Below, piece after piece: positions 1 through 8,022 of a stretch of DNA of 64,000 nucleotides. The position numbers and the translations under genes were made by a program. Source of the stretch: Allokutzneria sp. A3M-2-11 16 (GTDB taxonomy: Bacteria > Actinomycetota > Actinomycetes > Mycobacteriales > Pseudonocardiaceae); NCBI RefSeq assembly GCF_024213555.1, contig NZ_JANAVO010000001.1, positions 2,976,001 through 3,040,000 of the forward strand, given 5' to 3'. The notes under the pieces are model-generated. The model was not told the origin of the DNA, ran no database searches, and saw only the letters and a list, made by a program, of their open reading frames with translations. Positions within the stretch are counted from its first letter, which is position 1; each line of letters begins with the position of its first letter.

Positions 1-83
1 CGTTGGTCCTGCTCTTCACCGCTCCAGCGAAGGACTGGGCGATGGGCGTCGGCGAGTACTCCGACGCGGGCGCCGACGACTGA
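1..83 (+). CDS. 3' end of an unidentified gene (partial)
   Basis: A frame open from the window edge ends with TGA at 81-83 and encodes 26 residues ending EYSDAGADD. Nearly every codon ends in G or C, as expected for real coding sequence in this genome. The opposite strand here reads only as the degraded tail of the EamA pseudogene, so a rightward gene end is the more natural reading. Too little remains to assign a family. Confidence 0.35.
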   Translation, partial: LVLLFTAPAKDWAMGVGEYSDAGADD

Positions 84-656
84 CGCCGTTTCGGCAGCGA
101 CGTGATGCCGACTCCGGCGATCACGAGCAGCGAGAACGGCGCGACCGCCGTGGCGTCGTACTCGCGCAGCAGCTAGCCCCAGACGATGAAGCGGAGCACG
201 TCCGGCGGCCGCGCCCTGCGGGTGATGACGTTCGACAGGCCCCAGCACGCGGCCGAGCCGATCACCAGCAGGAATGCCGACAGCGGGCTGGACGCGCCGT
301 ACTCGACCGCGACCAGCGCTATCCCGGCGAAGGCCACCGCCATGCCGACGAGCCGGGTCCGGCCGGGGCGTTCGCGCAGCAGCAGGGCCGCGAAGAGCGC
401 GGTGAACAGCGCTTGGCTCTGCACCACCAGAGAGGACAGACCCGCGGGCATCCCCGCCTTCATACCGACGAAGAGCAGCGCGAACTTGGCGACGCCGAGC
501 ACCAGGCCGACGCCGAGCACCCAGCGCCAGGCGACGCGCGGCGCACCGATGAACAGGATCGCCGGGACCGCGGCGGCGAGGAAGCGCAGCGCGGAGAACA
601 GCAGCGGCGGGAACTCGCCGAGGCCGATCTCGATCACGACGAAGTTGACGCCCCAT
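84..656 (-). pseudogene. Decayed EamA/DMT-family transporter
   Basis: The leftward frame reads as an EamA (drug/metabolite transporter) protein from WGVNFVVIEIGLGEFPPLLF to SNVITRRARPPDVLRFIVW. It then hits an in-frame TAG at 172-174, resumes at LLREYDATAVAPFSLLV, and jumps to a typical C-terminus (IAGVGITSLPKRR). Much of the second five-helix repeat is therefore missing in two deletions. The N-terminus is also lost: no start codon or ribosome site remains, and the frame runs straight into the start of the divergent LysR remnant. DMT proteins normally have ten helices and about 300 residues; this would be inactive. It may once have exported a metabolite under control of the neighbouring LysR protein. 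Confidence 0.75.
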
Positions 657-1247
657 GATTGATCTGGGTCGGCTCCGCGCGCGGCACGCCGTCGCGCGCC
701 ACGGTTCGATCGGGGCGGCGGCCTCGGCGCTCGGCTACACGCCGTCCGCGATCTCCCAGCAGCTCGCGAAGCTGGAACGGGAGACGAGGACTGCGCTGCT
801 GGAGCGACGCGGCGCTGCTGCTCGCCGAGACCGCCGGGCAGGTGCTCGACCTGGTCGAGCAGGCCGAGATAACCCTTGAAGCGCAACGGGGAACGCCCGT
901 CGGCCGGTTCTCCGTCGCCGCCTTCGCGACCGTCGCGCGGGGAGATCGACCTCGCGGTGGTGCACGACTGGCAGAACACGCCGCTGGCGGTGCCGGACGG
1001 GCTGTCGAGGGCTCGGATCGGCGAGGACGCGGCGGATGTCCTTCTGCCACAAGGACATCCGCTTGCCGAGCGGGATGTGCTGGTGCCGGGGGACCTCGCC
1101 AACCAGCGGTGGATCTGCCAGGAGGCCGGGGCGATCTGCCACGACTGGCTGGTCCGCACACTGCGGGACGCGCAGGTCGAGCCGGACGTCGCCCACGTGG
1201 CGCTGCGGGCGCACTGGGACGGCCGCGACAGCGCTGACGGGGAGTAG
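655..1247 (+). pseudogene. Decayed LysR-family transcriptional regulator
   Basis: The ATG at 655 opens a classic LysR helix-turn-helix (RLRARHAVARHGSIGAAASA followed by LGYTPSAISQQLAKLERETR). Near position 800 the homology shifts to the second frame (LLAETAGQVLDLVEQAEITL), and near 940 to the third (GEIDLAVVHDWQNTPLAVPD). About 80 residues of the substrate-binding domain are missing at the second shift, and the C-terminus ends early. At least two frame changes plus deletions make it nonfunctional. It sits head to head with the broken EamA gene, and the original intergenic promoter appears to have been deleted. Confidence 0.75.
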
Positions 1248-1373
1248 TCCCGCGTCGCACGTCCGTGGCGTCGCGGTAGCTCGCACCGGTGGTTCGCGGG
1301 CGCGATCGGCATGTCGATCAGGGGTCGCGGCCAGCCCTGCTCAGTCAGCCCGACGAGCAGAGAGGTGGACGCG

Positions 1374-2123
1374 GTGATCACTCAGGAAATGGTCCAGCAG
1401 TTGTTCGGCGACGAGGTCTACGACCGGCACGGCGACAAGATCGGCAAGGTCGGGCAGGTCTACCTGGACGACCAGACGGGCCAGCCCGTGTGGGTCACGG
1501 TGCGCACCGGCCTGTTCGGCATGAAGGAGAGCTTCGTCCCGCTCAACCAGGCGCACGTCGACGGCGACGCGGTGCACGTCCACGTCAGCAAGGACCAGGT
1601 CAAGGACGCGCCGAGGATGGACGTCGACGGCGGGCACATGTCCAGGGCGGAAGAGCGGCAGCTCTACAGCTACTACGGCATCGAGTACGCCGCCCTTCCC
1701 GGTCAACGCCAGAGCGAGCGCGGCGGACAGCGGCCCGCGCGTGACGACGCGACCGAGATGACGCGCTCCGAGGAGCGGTTGAGGGTCGGCACCGAGCAGG
1801 TGGAGACGGGCAAGGTCCGGCTGCGCAAGCACGTCGTGACGGAACAGCAGCAGGTGTCGGTTCCGGTGCGGCACGAAGAGGTCCGGCTCGAACGGGAGCC
1901 GATCGCCGAAGGTGCCGCGCGGGGCACCGAGCGGATCGGCGAAGCGGAGCAGGAGGTGACCCTGCACGCGGAGAAGCCGGTGGTGAGCAAGGAAACCGTG
2001 CCGGTGGAGCGGGTCCGGATGAGCAAGGAGACGGTCACCGAACAGCAGAGGGTCGCCGGGGAGGTGCGCAAGGAAGAGATCGATGTGGACGACGCCTCGA
2101 AGCGCCGCAGGAACACGCCTTGA
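1374..2123 (+). CDS. PRC-barrel and DUF2382 (YsnF/AvaK-type) stress protein
   Basis: This 249-residue protein begins with a PRC-barrel domain (roughly residues 1-80, GDEVYDRHGDKIGKVGQVYL and PVWVTVRTGLFGMKESFVPL). It ends with a charged DUF2382 domain (roughly 130-245) made of repeating stretches such as RLRKHVVTEQQQVSVPVRHE and KETVPVERVRMSKETVTEQQ. Such proteins are common in actinomycetes and are linked by homology to general stress responses; their biochemical role is unsettled. The GTG start at 1374 was chosen because AGAGAGGTGG lies just upstream at good spacing; an in-frame ATG at 1311 has no such site. The gene stands alone and is closed by a strong hairpin shared with the convergent nucleoside hydrolase gene. 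Confidence 0.88.
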   Translation: MITQEMVQQLFGDEVYDRHGDKIGKVGQVYLDDQTGQPVWVTVRTGLFGMKESFVPLNQAHVDGDAVHVHVSKDQVKDAPRMDVDGGHMSRAEERQLYSYYGIEYAALPGQRQSERGGQRPARDDATEMTRSEERLRVGTEQVETGKVRLRKHVVTEQQQVSVPVRHEEVRLEREPIAEGAARGTERIGEAEQEVTLHAEKPVVSKETVPVERVRMSKETVTEQQRVAGEVRKEEIDVDDASKRRRNTP

Positions 2124-2125
2124 GA

Positions 2126-2166
2126 ACGGTCGTCGGCGGGCTCGTACCGGGCCCGCCGACGACCGT
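2126..2166. terminator. Bidirectional hairpin terminator
   Basis: A perfect 16-bp inverted repeat (ACGGTCGTCGGCGGGC, 9-nt loop, complementary arm) fills the gap between two convergent stop codons. No T-run follows, which is usual for actinomycete terminators. Confidence 0.8.
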
Positions 2167-3116
2167 CAGGACAGGTCGGCGACGGCCGAGGTGATGAGGT
2201 CCCAGAAACCGGGGACGTCGAGGGTGGTGGCGACCTCGGCGTTGACCGGGCGGCCGGTGACCCCGTGGAAGTCGATCACCGTCGCGCCGCGGGTGTGCTC
2301 CCCGGTGAGCTCGATCGCGACGGCGGCCGGGACGGTGGTGACCACGGCGGGGTCGATCAGCCTCGCGATGGCGACCGGGTCGTGCAGGGGCGGAGCCGGG
2401 AAACCCCAGATCGCCTTGTAGGTCGAGCCGAAGAACGTCAGCAGTTCCACGCAGAGCGTCGCCAGCGGGGTGCCGATGCTCGCGATGCGGTCGCACACCT
2501 CCCGCGTGGCCAGGGCCTGGTGGGTGATGTCCAGGCCGCACATGGTGATCGGGAGGCCGGAGGTGAAGACCAGGTCGGCCGCCTCCGGATCGCAGTAGAT
2601 GTTGAACTCCGCGGCGGGGGTGGCGTTGCCCAGTCCCGCCGCCCCGCCCATCAGGACGATCTCCGCGATGTGCGGCCGGACTTCCGGGTGATCGCGCAGC
2701 AGGACCGCGATGTTGGTGAGCGGTCCCGTGGGGACGAGCGTGACCGGTTCCTCGTGGGACAACAGGATGTCCCGCATCAGCGCTATCGCGTCCACTGTGG
2801 ACAGTTCGACGGTCGGCGGCCCGAACCGGGGACCGTCGAGGCCGGACTCGCCGTGGACCTCCACGCCACCGATCTCGGCGCCGACCGCGGACGCGTTGCC
2901 GTTCAACGGTTCTCCGCGTCCCACCGCGATCGGGACATCGGTGATCCCGGCGGCCGAGCAGATCCGCCGGGCGTTCAGCGTGGTCCTGGCCAGCGTCTGG
3001 TTCCCGGCCACCGTGGTGATCGCCAGCAGCTCGATCGCGGGGTTGGCCGCGGCCAGCATGATCGCCAGCGCGTCGTCGTGGCCGGGATCGCAGTCCAGGA
3101 TGATCGGCGTCGGCAT
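2166..3116 (-). CDS. Inosine-uridine-type nucleoside hydrolase
   Basis: The 316-residue product hydrolyses ribonucleosides to base and ribose, a purine/pyrimidine salvage step in the cytoplasm. The N-terminal signature MPTPIILDCDPGHDDALAIM carries the aspartate cluster that binds the catalytic calcium ion and the ribose. Further family features include GNQTLARTT, VTLVPTGPLTNIAVLL, LMGGAA and the EFNIYCDPEAA stretch. Length matches the family. The ATG lies 3 bp past the stop of the acetyltransferase gene, so the two are probably cotranscribed. Nucleoside preference cannot be told from sequence alone. Confidence 0.93.
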   Translation of the reverse strand: MPTPIILDCDPGHDDALAIMLAAANPAIELLAITTVAGNQTLARTTLNARRICSAAGITDVPIAVGRGEPLNGNASAVGAEIGGVEVHGESGLDGPRFGPPTVELSTVDAIALMRDILLSHEEPVTLVPTGPLTNIAVLLRDHPEVRPHIAEIVLMGGAAGLGNATPAAEFNIYCDPEAADLVFTSGLPITMCGLDITHQALATREVCDRIASIGTPLATLCVELLTFFGSTYKAIWGFPAPPLHDPVAIARLIDPAVVTTVPAAVAIELTGEHTRGATVIDFHGVTGRPVNAEVATTLDVPGFWDLITSAVADLS

Positions 3117-3119
3117 GCC

Positions 3120-3596
3120 TCAGCCCCTGGCGGCGAAGCCGGTGAGCGCGTCGTCGCTGAGGCGGTGCGTCTCCCACTCGTCCAGCGGCGCGGCGCCGAT
3201 GGACTTGTAGAAGTCGATCGCCGGGGTGTTCCACTTCAGCACCGACCACTCCAGGCGGTGGTAGCCCTTGTCGGCACACTCCTTCGCCAGCTCCACCATC
3301 AGCGCCTTGCCGAGTCCGGAACCGCGCTGCGCCGGGTCGACGTAGAGGTCCTCCATGTAGATGCCGTGCGTCCCGCGCCAGGTCGAGTAGCTCAGGAACC
3401 ACAGGCAGTAGCCGACGACCTCGCCGTCCACCTCGGCGACGTGGCCGAAGAGCGCGGGTGCCTCGCCGAACAGCGACGCGTGCAGCTGCTCGGAGGTCAG
3501 GTGGCACTCCTGCGGCGCCTGCTCGTACTCGGCGAGCGCGTGCACCAGGCGGACCACATCGTCCACATCGGACGGTTGAATGCGACGGACTGGCAT
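3120..3596 (-). CDS. GNAT acetyltransferase, diamine/spermidine acetyltransferase-like
   Basis: A single GNAT domain of 158 residues. The acetyl-CoA loop is visible as DPAQRGSGLGKALM, preceded by the beta-4 strand YMEDLYVD and followed by LEWSVLKWNTPAIDFYKSIG. This arrangement, and the N-terminal ALAEYEQAP segment, resemble spermidine/spermine N1-acetyltransferase (SSAT) type proteins, which acetylate polyamines or related small amines. The substrate assignment is inference from that likeness. It is the first gene of a likely two-gene unit with the nucleoside hydrolase and lies 12 bp from the phosphatase gene on the same strand. Confidence 0.85.
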   Translation of the reverse strand: MPVRRIQPSDVDDVVRLVHALAEYEQAPQECHLTSEQLHASLFGEAPALFGHVAEVDGEVVGYCLWFLSYSTWRGTHGIYMEDLYVDPAQRGSGLGKALMVELAKECADKGYHRLEWSVLKWNTPAIDFYKSIGAAPLDEWETHRLSDDALTGFAARG

Positions 3597-3608
3597 GGGT
3601 TCCTCTCG

Positions 3609-4202
3609 TCAGACGGGTGGCAGGTTGAGGTGGACGACCTGGGGCACGCCGCGTTCGAAGCCGAGCGCGGCGACCCCGGCGGTGCCCATCGCGAAACCGA
3701 CTCCGGCCTCGGCGCGCAGTCCCACCCACCTGGCCACCAGCACGCGGCTGAAGTGGCCGTGACCGATGAGCACCACGTCCCCGGTCGCCAGCGCCGGTTG
3801 GATCTTCGTCAGCACCTTGTCGGCGCGAGCGGTCACGGCTTCGGCGGTCTCACCGTTCGGGCAGGGATGCGTCCACACCGTCCAGTCCGGAACGCTTTCG
3901 CGGATCTGCGGCGTGGTGAGGCCCTCGTAGTCGCCGTAGTCCCACTCCGCCAGGTCCTCGGTGACGTCGTCGGGAGTGCCCAGGCCAGCCAGTTCGGCTG
4001 TCCGCGTCGCGCGCTCGCGCGGGCTCGACAGCAGCAGCGCGGGCTTTTCCGTTCCACGCAGCCGGGCCAGCACCCGGCCCGCCGCGACGGCCTGCTGTTT
4101 TCCGTCGCTGGTAAGCGGAATGTCGGTGCGCCCGGTGTGCTGGCCGGTCGCCGACCACTCCGTCTCCCCGTGCCGCAGCACGTACACGTGTCCGTTCGGC
4201 AT
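3609..4202 (-). CDS. Histidine phosphatase superfamily protein
   Basis: A 197-residue member of the phosphoglycerate-mutase/acid-phosphatase superfamily. The catalytic RHGE motif is near the N-terminus (HVYVLRHGETEWSATGQHTG), the second arginine is in SSPRERATRTAEL, the acid residue is in LAEWDYGDYEG, and the second catalytic histidine is in VLIGHGHFSRVLVARW. All elements for phosphohistidine chemistry are present. Similar actinobacterial proteins act on sugar phosphates or nucleotides, but the substrate cannot be assigned here. It belongs to the leftward gene run. Confidence 0.9.
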   Translation of the reverse strand: MPNGHVYVLRHGETEWSATGQHTGRTDIPLTSDGKQQAVAAGRVLARLRGTEKPALLLSSPRERATRTAELAGLGTPDDVTEDLAEWDYGDYEGLTTPQIRESVPDWTVWTHPCPNGETAEAVTARADKVLTKIQPALATGDVVLIGHGHFSRVLVARWVGLRAEAGVGFAMGTAGVAALGFERGVPQVVHLNLPPV

Positions 4203-4214
4203 GCGCCGAGTCTT

Positions 4215-5213
4215 TCAAGAGAGCGGGCCGAGTGCCGAGTCGAGTTGGTTGAGGCAGGTCTGCGCTGCGGAAACCGAGTAGCCGTCCCACCACGCGATCG
4301 GGTCCAGCTCGATGACGCGGCCTGCGCGCACAGCGGGCAGCTGCTGCCAGAGCCCGCCCTTGGTGTACTTGTCGAAGGTGGTGGATGCCTTGTCCACCAA
4401 GCCACCTCCGCCGACGAAGTACAGCAGGATGTCGGAGTCCGCGAGCGCGCCCACGTTCTCCTCGCTCAACGTCACGTACGTCGAGCTGGGGGAGGAGCGG
4501 TCGGTGGAGGCCGGTCGGCGCACGCCGAGATCGGCGAGGATCGACGAGCCGAAGATCGGTCCGCGCACGATGCGGAGTTCGTTGCTGGTGAACCGCAACA
4601 GTGCGACGGAGCGTTTGGCCAGCAGGTCGCGGTACTTCGCGGAGAGGGCCGCCACGCGCTCGGTGTACGCCACGAGCCTGCGGTCGATCTCCGCGCGGGC
4701 GCCGAGGACGTCGCCGATGGTGCGGACGGACTGCTGCCAGCCCACGCCGCTGCCCGCGTTCTCGTAGGCCACGGTCGGCGCGATGCCGGAGAGCTTCGCG
4801 TAGTTGTCCCTGAGCCGCGGGGTGTTCCCGATGATCATGTCCGGCCAGAGCCCGGCGAGCTGCTCCAGGTTGAGCTGGTTGAAGCCCAGCGCGGTGAACC
4901 CGGCGGCCGGTGCGGGCACGTACGGCGGCAGCGGCTGACCGCCCTGCAACGTCTCCGACGCGACGAGCGGGACGCCGAGTTCGAGGCTGACCTGCAGGCC
5001 GCCGTTGCTGTCCAGCGACACCACGCGCTCCGGGGTGACCGGGACGGTGCTGGTGCCGAGCGGGTGCGTGACCGCGCGCATCGGCTTGTCGCCCGTGGTG
5101 CGGCGGCCGAGCGAGCAGCCGGAAACGGTGAGCAGGCCCGCCGCGGTGAGCAGGCCGCGTCGGCTCACGCCGCCGCCGAGCACCGGGAGTTGTCGATCCA
5201 GGTCGCGAAACAC
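4215..5213 (-). CDS. Iron-siderophore ABC transporter substrate-binding lipoprotein
   Basis: The 332-residue product is a cluster-A helical-backbone binding protein (FecB/FepB type) that would capture ferric siderophore outside the membrane. The N-terminus has twin arginines (SRRG) and a lipobox (LTVSGC), so it is probably Tat-exported and lipid-anchored. The Peripla_BP_2 domain runs from about residue 55 (RVVSLDSNGGLQVSLELGVP) to the end. An iron-box palindrome lies 17-30 bp upstream of the GTG start, indicating repression by an IdeR/DmdR regulator when iron is plentiful. No Shine-Dalgarno is obvious, so the transcript may be nearly leaderless or a later start used. No permease or ATPase genes are adjacent. 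Confidence 0.88.
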   Translation of the reverse strand: MFRDLDRQLPVLGGGVSRRGLLTAAGLLTVSGCSLGRRTTGDKPMRAVTHPLGTSTVPVTPERVVSLDSNGGLQVSLELGVPLVASETLQGGQPLPPYVPAPAAGFTALGFNQLNLEQLAGLWPDMIIGNTPRLRDNYAKLSGIAPTVAYENAGSGVGWQQSVRTIGDVLGARAEIDRRLVAYTERVAALSAKYRDLLAKRSVALLRFTSNELRIVRGPIFGSSILADLGVRRPASTDRSSPSSTYVTLSEENVGALADSDILLYFVGGGGLVDKASTTFDKYTKGGLWQQLPAVRAGRVIELDPIAWWDGYSVSAAQTCLNQLDSALGPLS

Positions 5214-5229
5214 GGCGTGACGGTATTTC

Positions 5230-5243
5230 TTAGGTTTGCCTAA
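5230..5243 (-). promoter_or_regulatory. Iron box (IdeR/DmdR operator)
   Basis: On the minus strand this reads TTAGGCAAACCTAA, an inverted repeat matching the half-sites of the actinobacterial iron-box consensus. It overlaps the last codons of the FhuF-like gene and lies just before the siderophore-binding protein gene. Confidence 0.75.
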
Positions 5244-5985
5244 TGTCCAGCGGGCGGCGGAGCTTCGACACCGCCCACAGCTCGCCGCGCGCCCCGTCGT
5301 CGAGCAGCGGGCACGTGAGGCACATGCCCTGCACGCCGTCGGTGAAGTCCAGGCAGCACGCGCCGCGCACGCCCCAGGACTCGTCGTCGGAGTCGCCGTA
5401 GTTCACGAGCACCGGACGGGACCGGCGCGGGACGCCCGCCGCGTACAGCTGCTCGGCCAGCTCCGCCGCCCGGTCCCACGCCGCCCGGCGGTTGCGCCCC
5501 AGCTGCCTCGCCACGTTGAGCATGCCGAAGTGGATCATGTCGATCACGTAGCTCCACAGCGTGCGCGTGCCGACCTTCGACCGCGCACACACCTCCGTGA
5601 CCAGCGGCGTCACCGTGGCGACGAAGCCCTGCGCCAGGTCGCCGTCATCGGCTGCGATCTCCGTGGCCACCAGGCGCCTGCGGTCGACCTCGCCGTCGTA
5701 GTGGAACCAGTAACTATCGGCATCGATGCGCGGCGCGACTTCGAAGAAGTAGACCGAGGCAGCCGTGCAGAAGATCAGCTCGCGCAGCAGGATGCGCAGC
5801 GCTTCCATCGCACGTGGGCCCGGCGGAACGTCCTTGTCTTGCGCCGCAAGGAGTTCCGCGACGCGCTCGCGCATCTCGGCCGCGGTGAACCAGGCGTCGT
5901 CGGTGGGCACGCCTTCGGGACCGGTCAGCTCCGGCAGCGGGGCGAACGCCAACCCGGCGCAGCGTTCGCGCAGCTCATCGATCAC
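5230..5985 (-). CDS. FhuF-like (2Fe-2S) ferric-siderophore reductase
   Basis: The 251-residue protein carries the FhuF C-terminal cysteine pattern C-C-x10-C-x2-C (CCLDFTDGVQGMCLTC), which holds a [2Fe-2S] cluster in ferric-iron reductases that release iron from imported siderophores in the cytoplasm. The upstream part (TAASVYFFEVAPRIDADSYW) matches the family fold but has no other diagnostic motif. The start is GTG. The gene lies immediately upstream of a siderophore-binding lipoprotein gene, with an iron box overlapping its 3' end. The context supports a siderophore-iron role; the substrate siderophore is unknown. Confidence 0.82.
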   Translation of the reverse strand: MIDELRERCAGLAFAPLPELTGPEGVPTDDAWFTAAEMRERVAELLAAQDKDVPPGPRAMEALRILLRELIFCTAASVYFFEVAPRIDADSYWFHYDGEVDRRRLVATEIAADDGDLAQGFVATVTPLVTEVCARSKVGTRTLWSYVIDMIHFGMLNVARQLGRNRRAAWDRAAELAEQLYAAGVPRRSRPVLVNYGDSDDESWGVRGACCLDFTDGVQGMCLTCPLLDDGARGELWAVSKLRRPLDIRQT

Positions 5986-6025
5986 GCAGCCACTGTGACA
6001 GCTCGGTGGGGCGCCTCGGAACCCG

Positions 6026-6043
6026 GGTTAGCAGACCCTAACC
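6026..6043. promoter_or_regulatory. Inverted repeat, possible iron-box-like operator
   Basis: GGTTAG and CTAACC separated by 6 bp lie about 40 bp upstream of the FhuF-like gene and overlap the end of the neighbouring GNAT gene. The half-sites match the iron-box core, but the spacing is wider than consensus, so the assignment is tentative. Confidence 0.4.
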
Positions 6044-6490
6044 AAGATGGCGCAGGAAGCGGCGGTGCGGGCGCGCCTCGGGTGTGTCCTGGCTCACCTC
6101 GTCGGTGGCCACCCAGCCCGCCCGCTCGTACACCCCGATCGCGCGCTCGTTGTCGTTGATCACCCACAGTTCGAGCGTGTCGCGGCCGATGGCGCGCGCG
6201 TGCTCGTCGACTTCGCGGAGCAGCTGACTGCCCACGCCGCCGCCCCACGCGTCCGGGTCGACCGCGAGGTAGAAGACCTCCAACGTCTCCGGCCGGGGCG
6301 CCACCAGCGCGAAGCCCACCGCGCGGTTCTCGCGCCTCGCCAGGATGAGCTTCGCGCCATCGAGGCTGAGGCGGCGCAGCACTCCCGGCATGGCCTGTTC
6401 GACCGTGGCGGGTTCCGGCTCCTCGTCGCGGCGCGCCGTCGCACGAGCCCAGATCGCCGCCGCTTCCCGCACGTCTTCGTTGTGCACCAA
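6038..6490 (-). CDS. GNAT family N-acetyltransferase
   Basis: A 150-residue single-domain acetyltransferase. The beta-4 strand LEVFYLAVDPDAWGGGVGSQ contains the acetyl-CoA-binding loop, and the C-terminal half (ELWVINDNERAIGVYERAGW) is the classic GNAT motif B. No substrate signature is recognised. It is the last gene of the leftward group; upstream of it the gene content changes to the pentapeptide-repeat protein on the other strand, and the two 5' ends are 68 bp apart. Confidence 0.85.
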   Translation of the reverse strand: MVHNEDVREAAAIWARATARRDEEPEPATVEQAMPGVLRRLSLDGAKLILARRENRAVGFALVAPRPETLEVFYLAVDPDAWGGGVGSQLLREVDEHARAIGRDTLELWVINDNERAIGVYERAGWVATDEVSQDTPEARPHRRFLRHLG

Positions 6491-6557
6491 GTCATCCTCG
6501 CTGCCCCGGTCGCTATCGCTTCACAGATCGCCGATCTGTGTCGGCAGGATGTGGCAG

Positions 6558-7859
6558 ATGAGGCAGCGAGACAAGCCGGGCCGCCCGTCCTACCGGGTGT
6601 TGTCGAGTACGGCGATCTGGGTGGGTGCGATCGTGCTCACCGTGGTGGCGGCTGGCTCGGTGTGGCTGTTGCTGGCCACCTTCGGCAGTGACCCGAAGAG
6701 CAGTTTCCGGTTGGAGATCATCAAGGCCGCCGTGACCGTCGTGGTCGGCACTGGCGGTGCCACGGCACTGCTGTTGGCGGCTCGTCGACAGCGCTTCGTC
6801 GAGTTGGACGGCACCGAGCGACGGATCACCGACTTGCAGACCAAGGCCGCCGATCAACTTGGCTCCGACAAAGCAGCGGTCCGCCTCGCGGGGCTCTATG
6901 CGTTGGAACGCCTGGCCCAGGACAACCCCAGCCATCGGCAAACCATCGTCGACGTGATGTGCGCCTACCTCCGCATGCCCTACACCCCGCCACCAGAGCG
7001 CCCGGCAGCCTTACGTAGCACCGCGAGCCTGCGTCCCCGTCGCCCCGCATGGATGCGCCCTCAACCCATCAGCGCCGATGCCACCACCAACGATGACCGT
7101 CGACAGGAACACCAAGTACGGCTGACTGCTCAGCGAATCCTCGCCGCCCATCTCGAACCCGATCCCAGGAAACGCGGAGGGAAGCCCACCAACCCCAAGT
7201 TTTGGCCCAACATTGACCTTGACCTAACCGGCGCCACCCTGTTGGAGTTCGACCTCAAGCACTGTCGTCTCCGAACCGGCACCTTTACCAGTGCCCGCTT
7301 CATCGGACACGCCTGGTTTGACGGGGCGGCTTTTACTAAGGACGCCTGGTTTGACCGGACGGCTTTCACCGCGGACGTCCGGTTCGGCGGGGTGACCTTC
7401 ACGGGTGATGCCTGGTTTGACGGGACGACCTTCACTAAGGACGCCTGGTTCGGCGAGGTGACTTTTACCGAGGAAGCCCACTTCAACAGCACGACTTTCA
7501 CCGGGGACGCCTGGTTTGGTAGCACGGCCTTCAACAGAGATGGCTGGTTCAACAAGGCGACCTTCATCAGCGCCGCCTGGTTCGAGGGGGCAGCCTTCAC
7601 CAGTGCTGCCCGGTTCAACAGCACGACTTTCGCCAGCACTGTCTCGTTCGAGGGGGCGACCTTCGCCGAGGAAATCCGCTTCGGCAGGGCACACGCGAGG
7701 GTTGTGTTTGGCCTAGCCAGCTCGGTGTGGCCTCCAGGATGGGTATTGGGGGACGCAGCCGCCATGCCTCAAGACGCGCCGAGCACACACGAGGGCACGT
7801 GGCATCCCCTGACTCCCAGCTACACCAAGGGCAGTCCGCAGAATCCAGAACAGCTATAG
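6558..7859 (+). CDS. Membrane-anchored pentapeptide-repeat protein
   Basis: About 433 residues. Two N-terminal hydrophobic segments (TAIWVGAIVLTVVAAGSVWL and AAVTVVVGTGGATALLLAAR) are followed by a helical region (QLGSDKAAVRLAGLYALERL) seen in many actinobacterial pentapeptide proteins. The C-terminal half has about 25 pentapeptide units of the F-x-x-A/T-x and W-F-x-x-x type, forming a right-handed quadrilateral beta-helix (Pentapeptide_3 class). The family's cellular role is mostly unknown; some soluble members protect DNA gyrase, but membrane-linked ones like this have no assigned function. ATG 6558 has AGGA upstream at fair spacing; ATG 6549 is an alternative. GC is clearly lower than in the neighbours, suggesting acquisition. 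Confidence 0.85.
   Translation: MRQRDKPGRPSYRVLSSTAIWVGAIVLTVVAAGSVWLLLATFGSDPKSSFRLEIIKAAVTVVVGTGGATALLLAARRQRFVELDGTERRITDLQTKAADQLGSDKAAVRLAGLYALERLAQDNPSHRQTIVDVMCAYLRMPYTPPPERPAALRSTASLRPRRPAWMRPQPISADATTNDDRRQEHQVRLTAQRILAAHLEPDPRKRGGKPTNPKFWPNIDLDLTGATLLEFDLKHCRLRTGTFTSARFIGHAWFDGAAFTKDAWFDRTAFTADVRFGGVTFTGDAWFDGTTFTKDAWFGEVTFTEEAHFNSTTFTGDAWFGSTAFNRDGWFNKATFISAAWFEGAAFTSAARFNSTTFASTVSFEGATFAEEIRFGRAHARVVFGLASSVWPPGWVLGDAAAMPQDAPSTHEGTWHPLTPSYTKGSPQNPEQL
7288..7680 (+). repeat. Degenerate 30-bp tandem repeat coding pentapeptides
   Basis: About 13 degenerate copies of a 30-bp unit (two pentapeptides, core GCCTGGTTTGACGG) are visible at DNA level. The high similarity between units suggests recent expansion or conversion within the gene. 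Confidence 0.75.
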
Positions 7860-7913
7860 CCCCAGAACGTCTGTTACAGACCGGCGTGTTCAAAGTTTCT
7901 TTGCTTCTTCAAG

Positions 7914-7932
7914 GCGGCCCCTGCGGGGCCGC
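7914..7932. terminator. GC-rich hairpin after the pentapeptide gene
   Basis: GCGGCCCC-TGC-GGGGCCGC is a perfect 8-bp stem, 54 bp after the stop codon of the pentapeptide-repeat gene. It is a plausible factor-assisted terminator. Confidence 0.55.
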
Positions 7933-7982
7933 TCGGCCGCGTGCTGATCCCGCGACGCGGAGCCGACGCCGTGCTGTGTGTC

Positions 7983-8022
7983 TGTCCACGCCCAAGGCGG
8001 CTGCCGCCGCCGGGCGTGGACA
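7983..8022. repeat. Nested inverted repeat
   Basis: TGTCCACGCCC and GGGCGTGGACA form perfect 11-bp arms around an inner GGCGG/CCGCC stem. The structure could form a large cruciform or RNA stem. No gene overlaps it. Confidence 0.65.

Noticed and set aside
2265-5243. Long open frame of about 990 codons on the plus strand
   Set aside because: It runs antisense to five well-supported genes and its translation is Arg/Gly/Asp-rich nonsense typical of the opposite strand of high-GC genes.
7288-7680. Regular 30-bp repeats that look like a CRISPR array
   Set aside because: Units are contiguous without unique spacers, stay in frame, and encode pentapeptide repeats.
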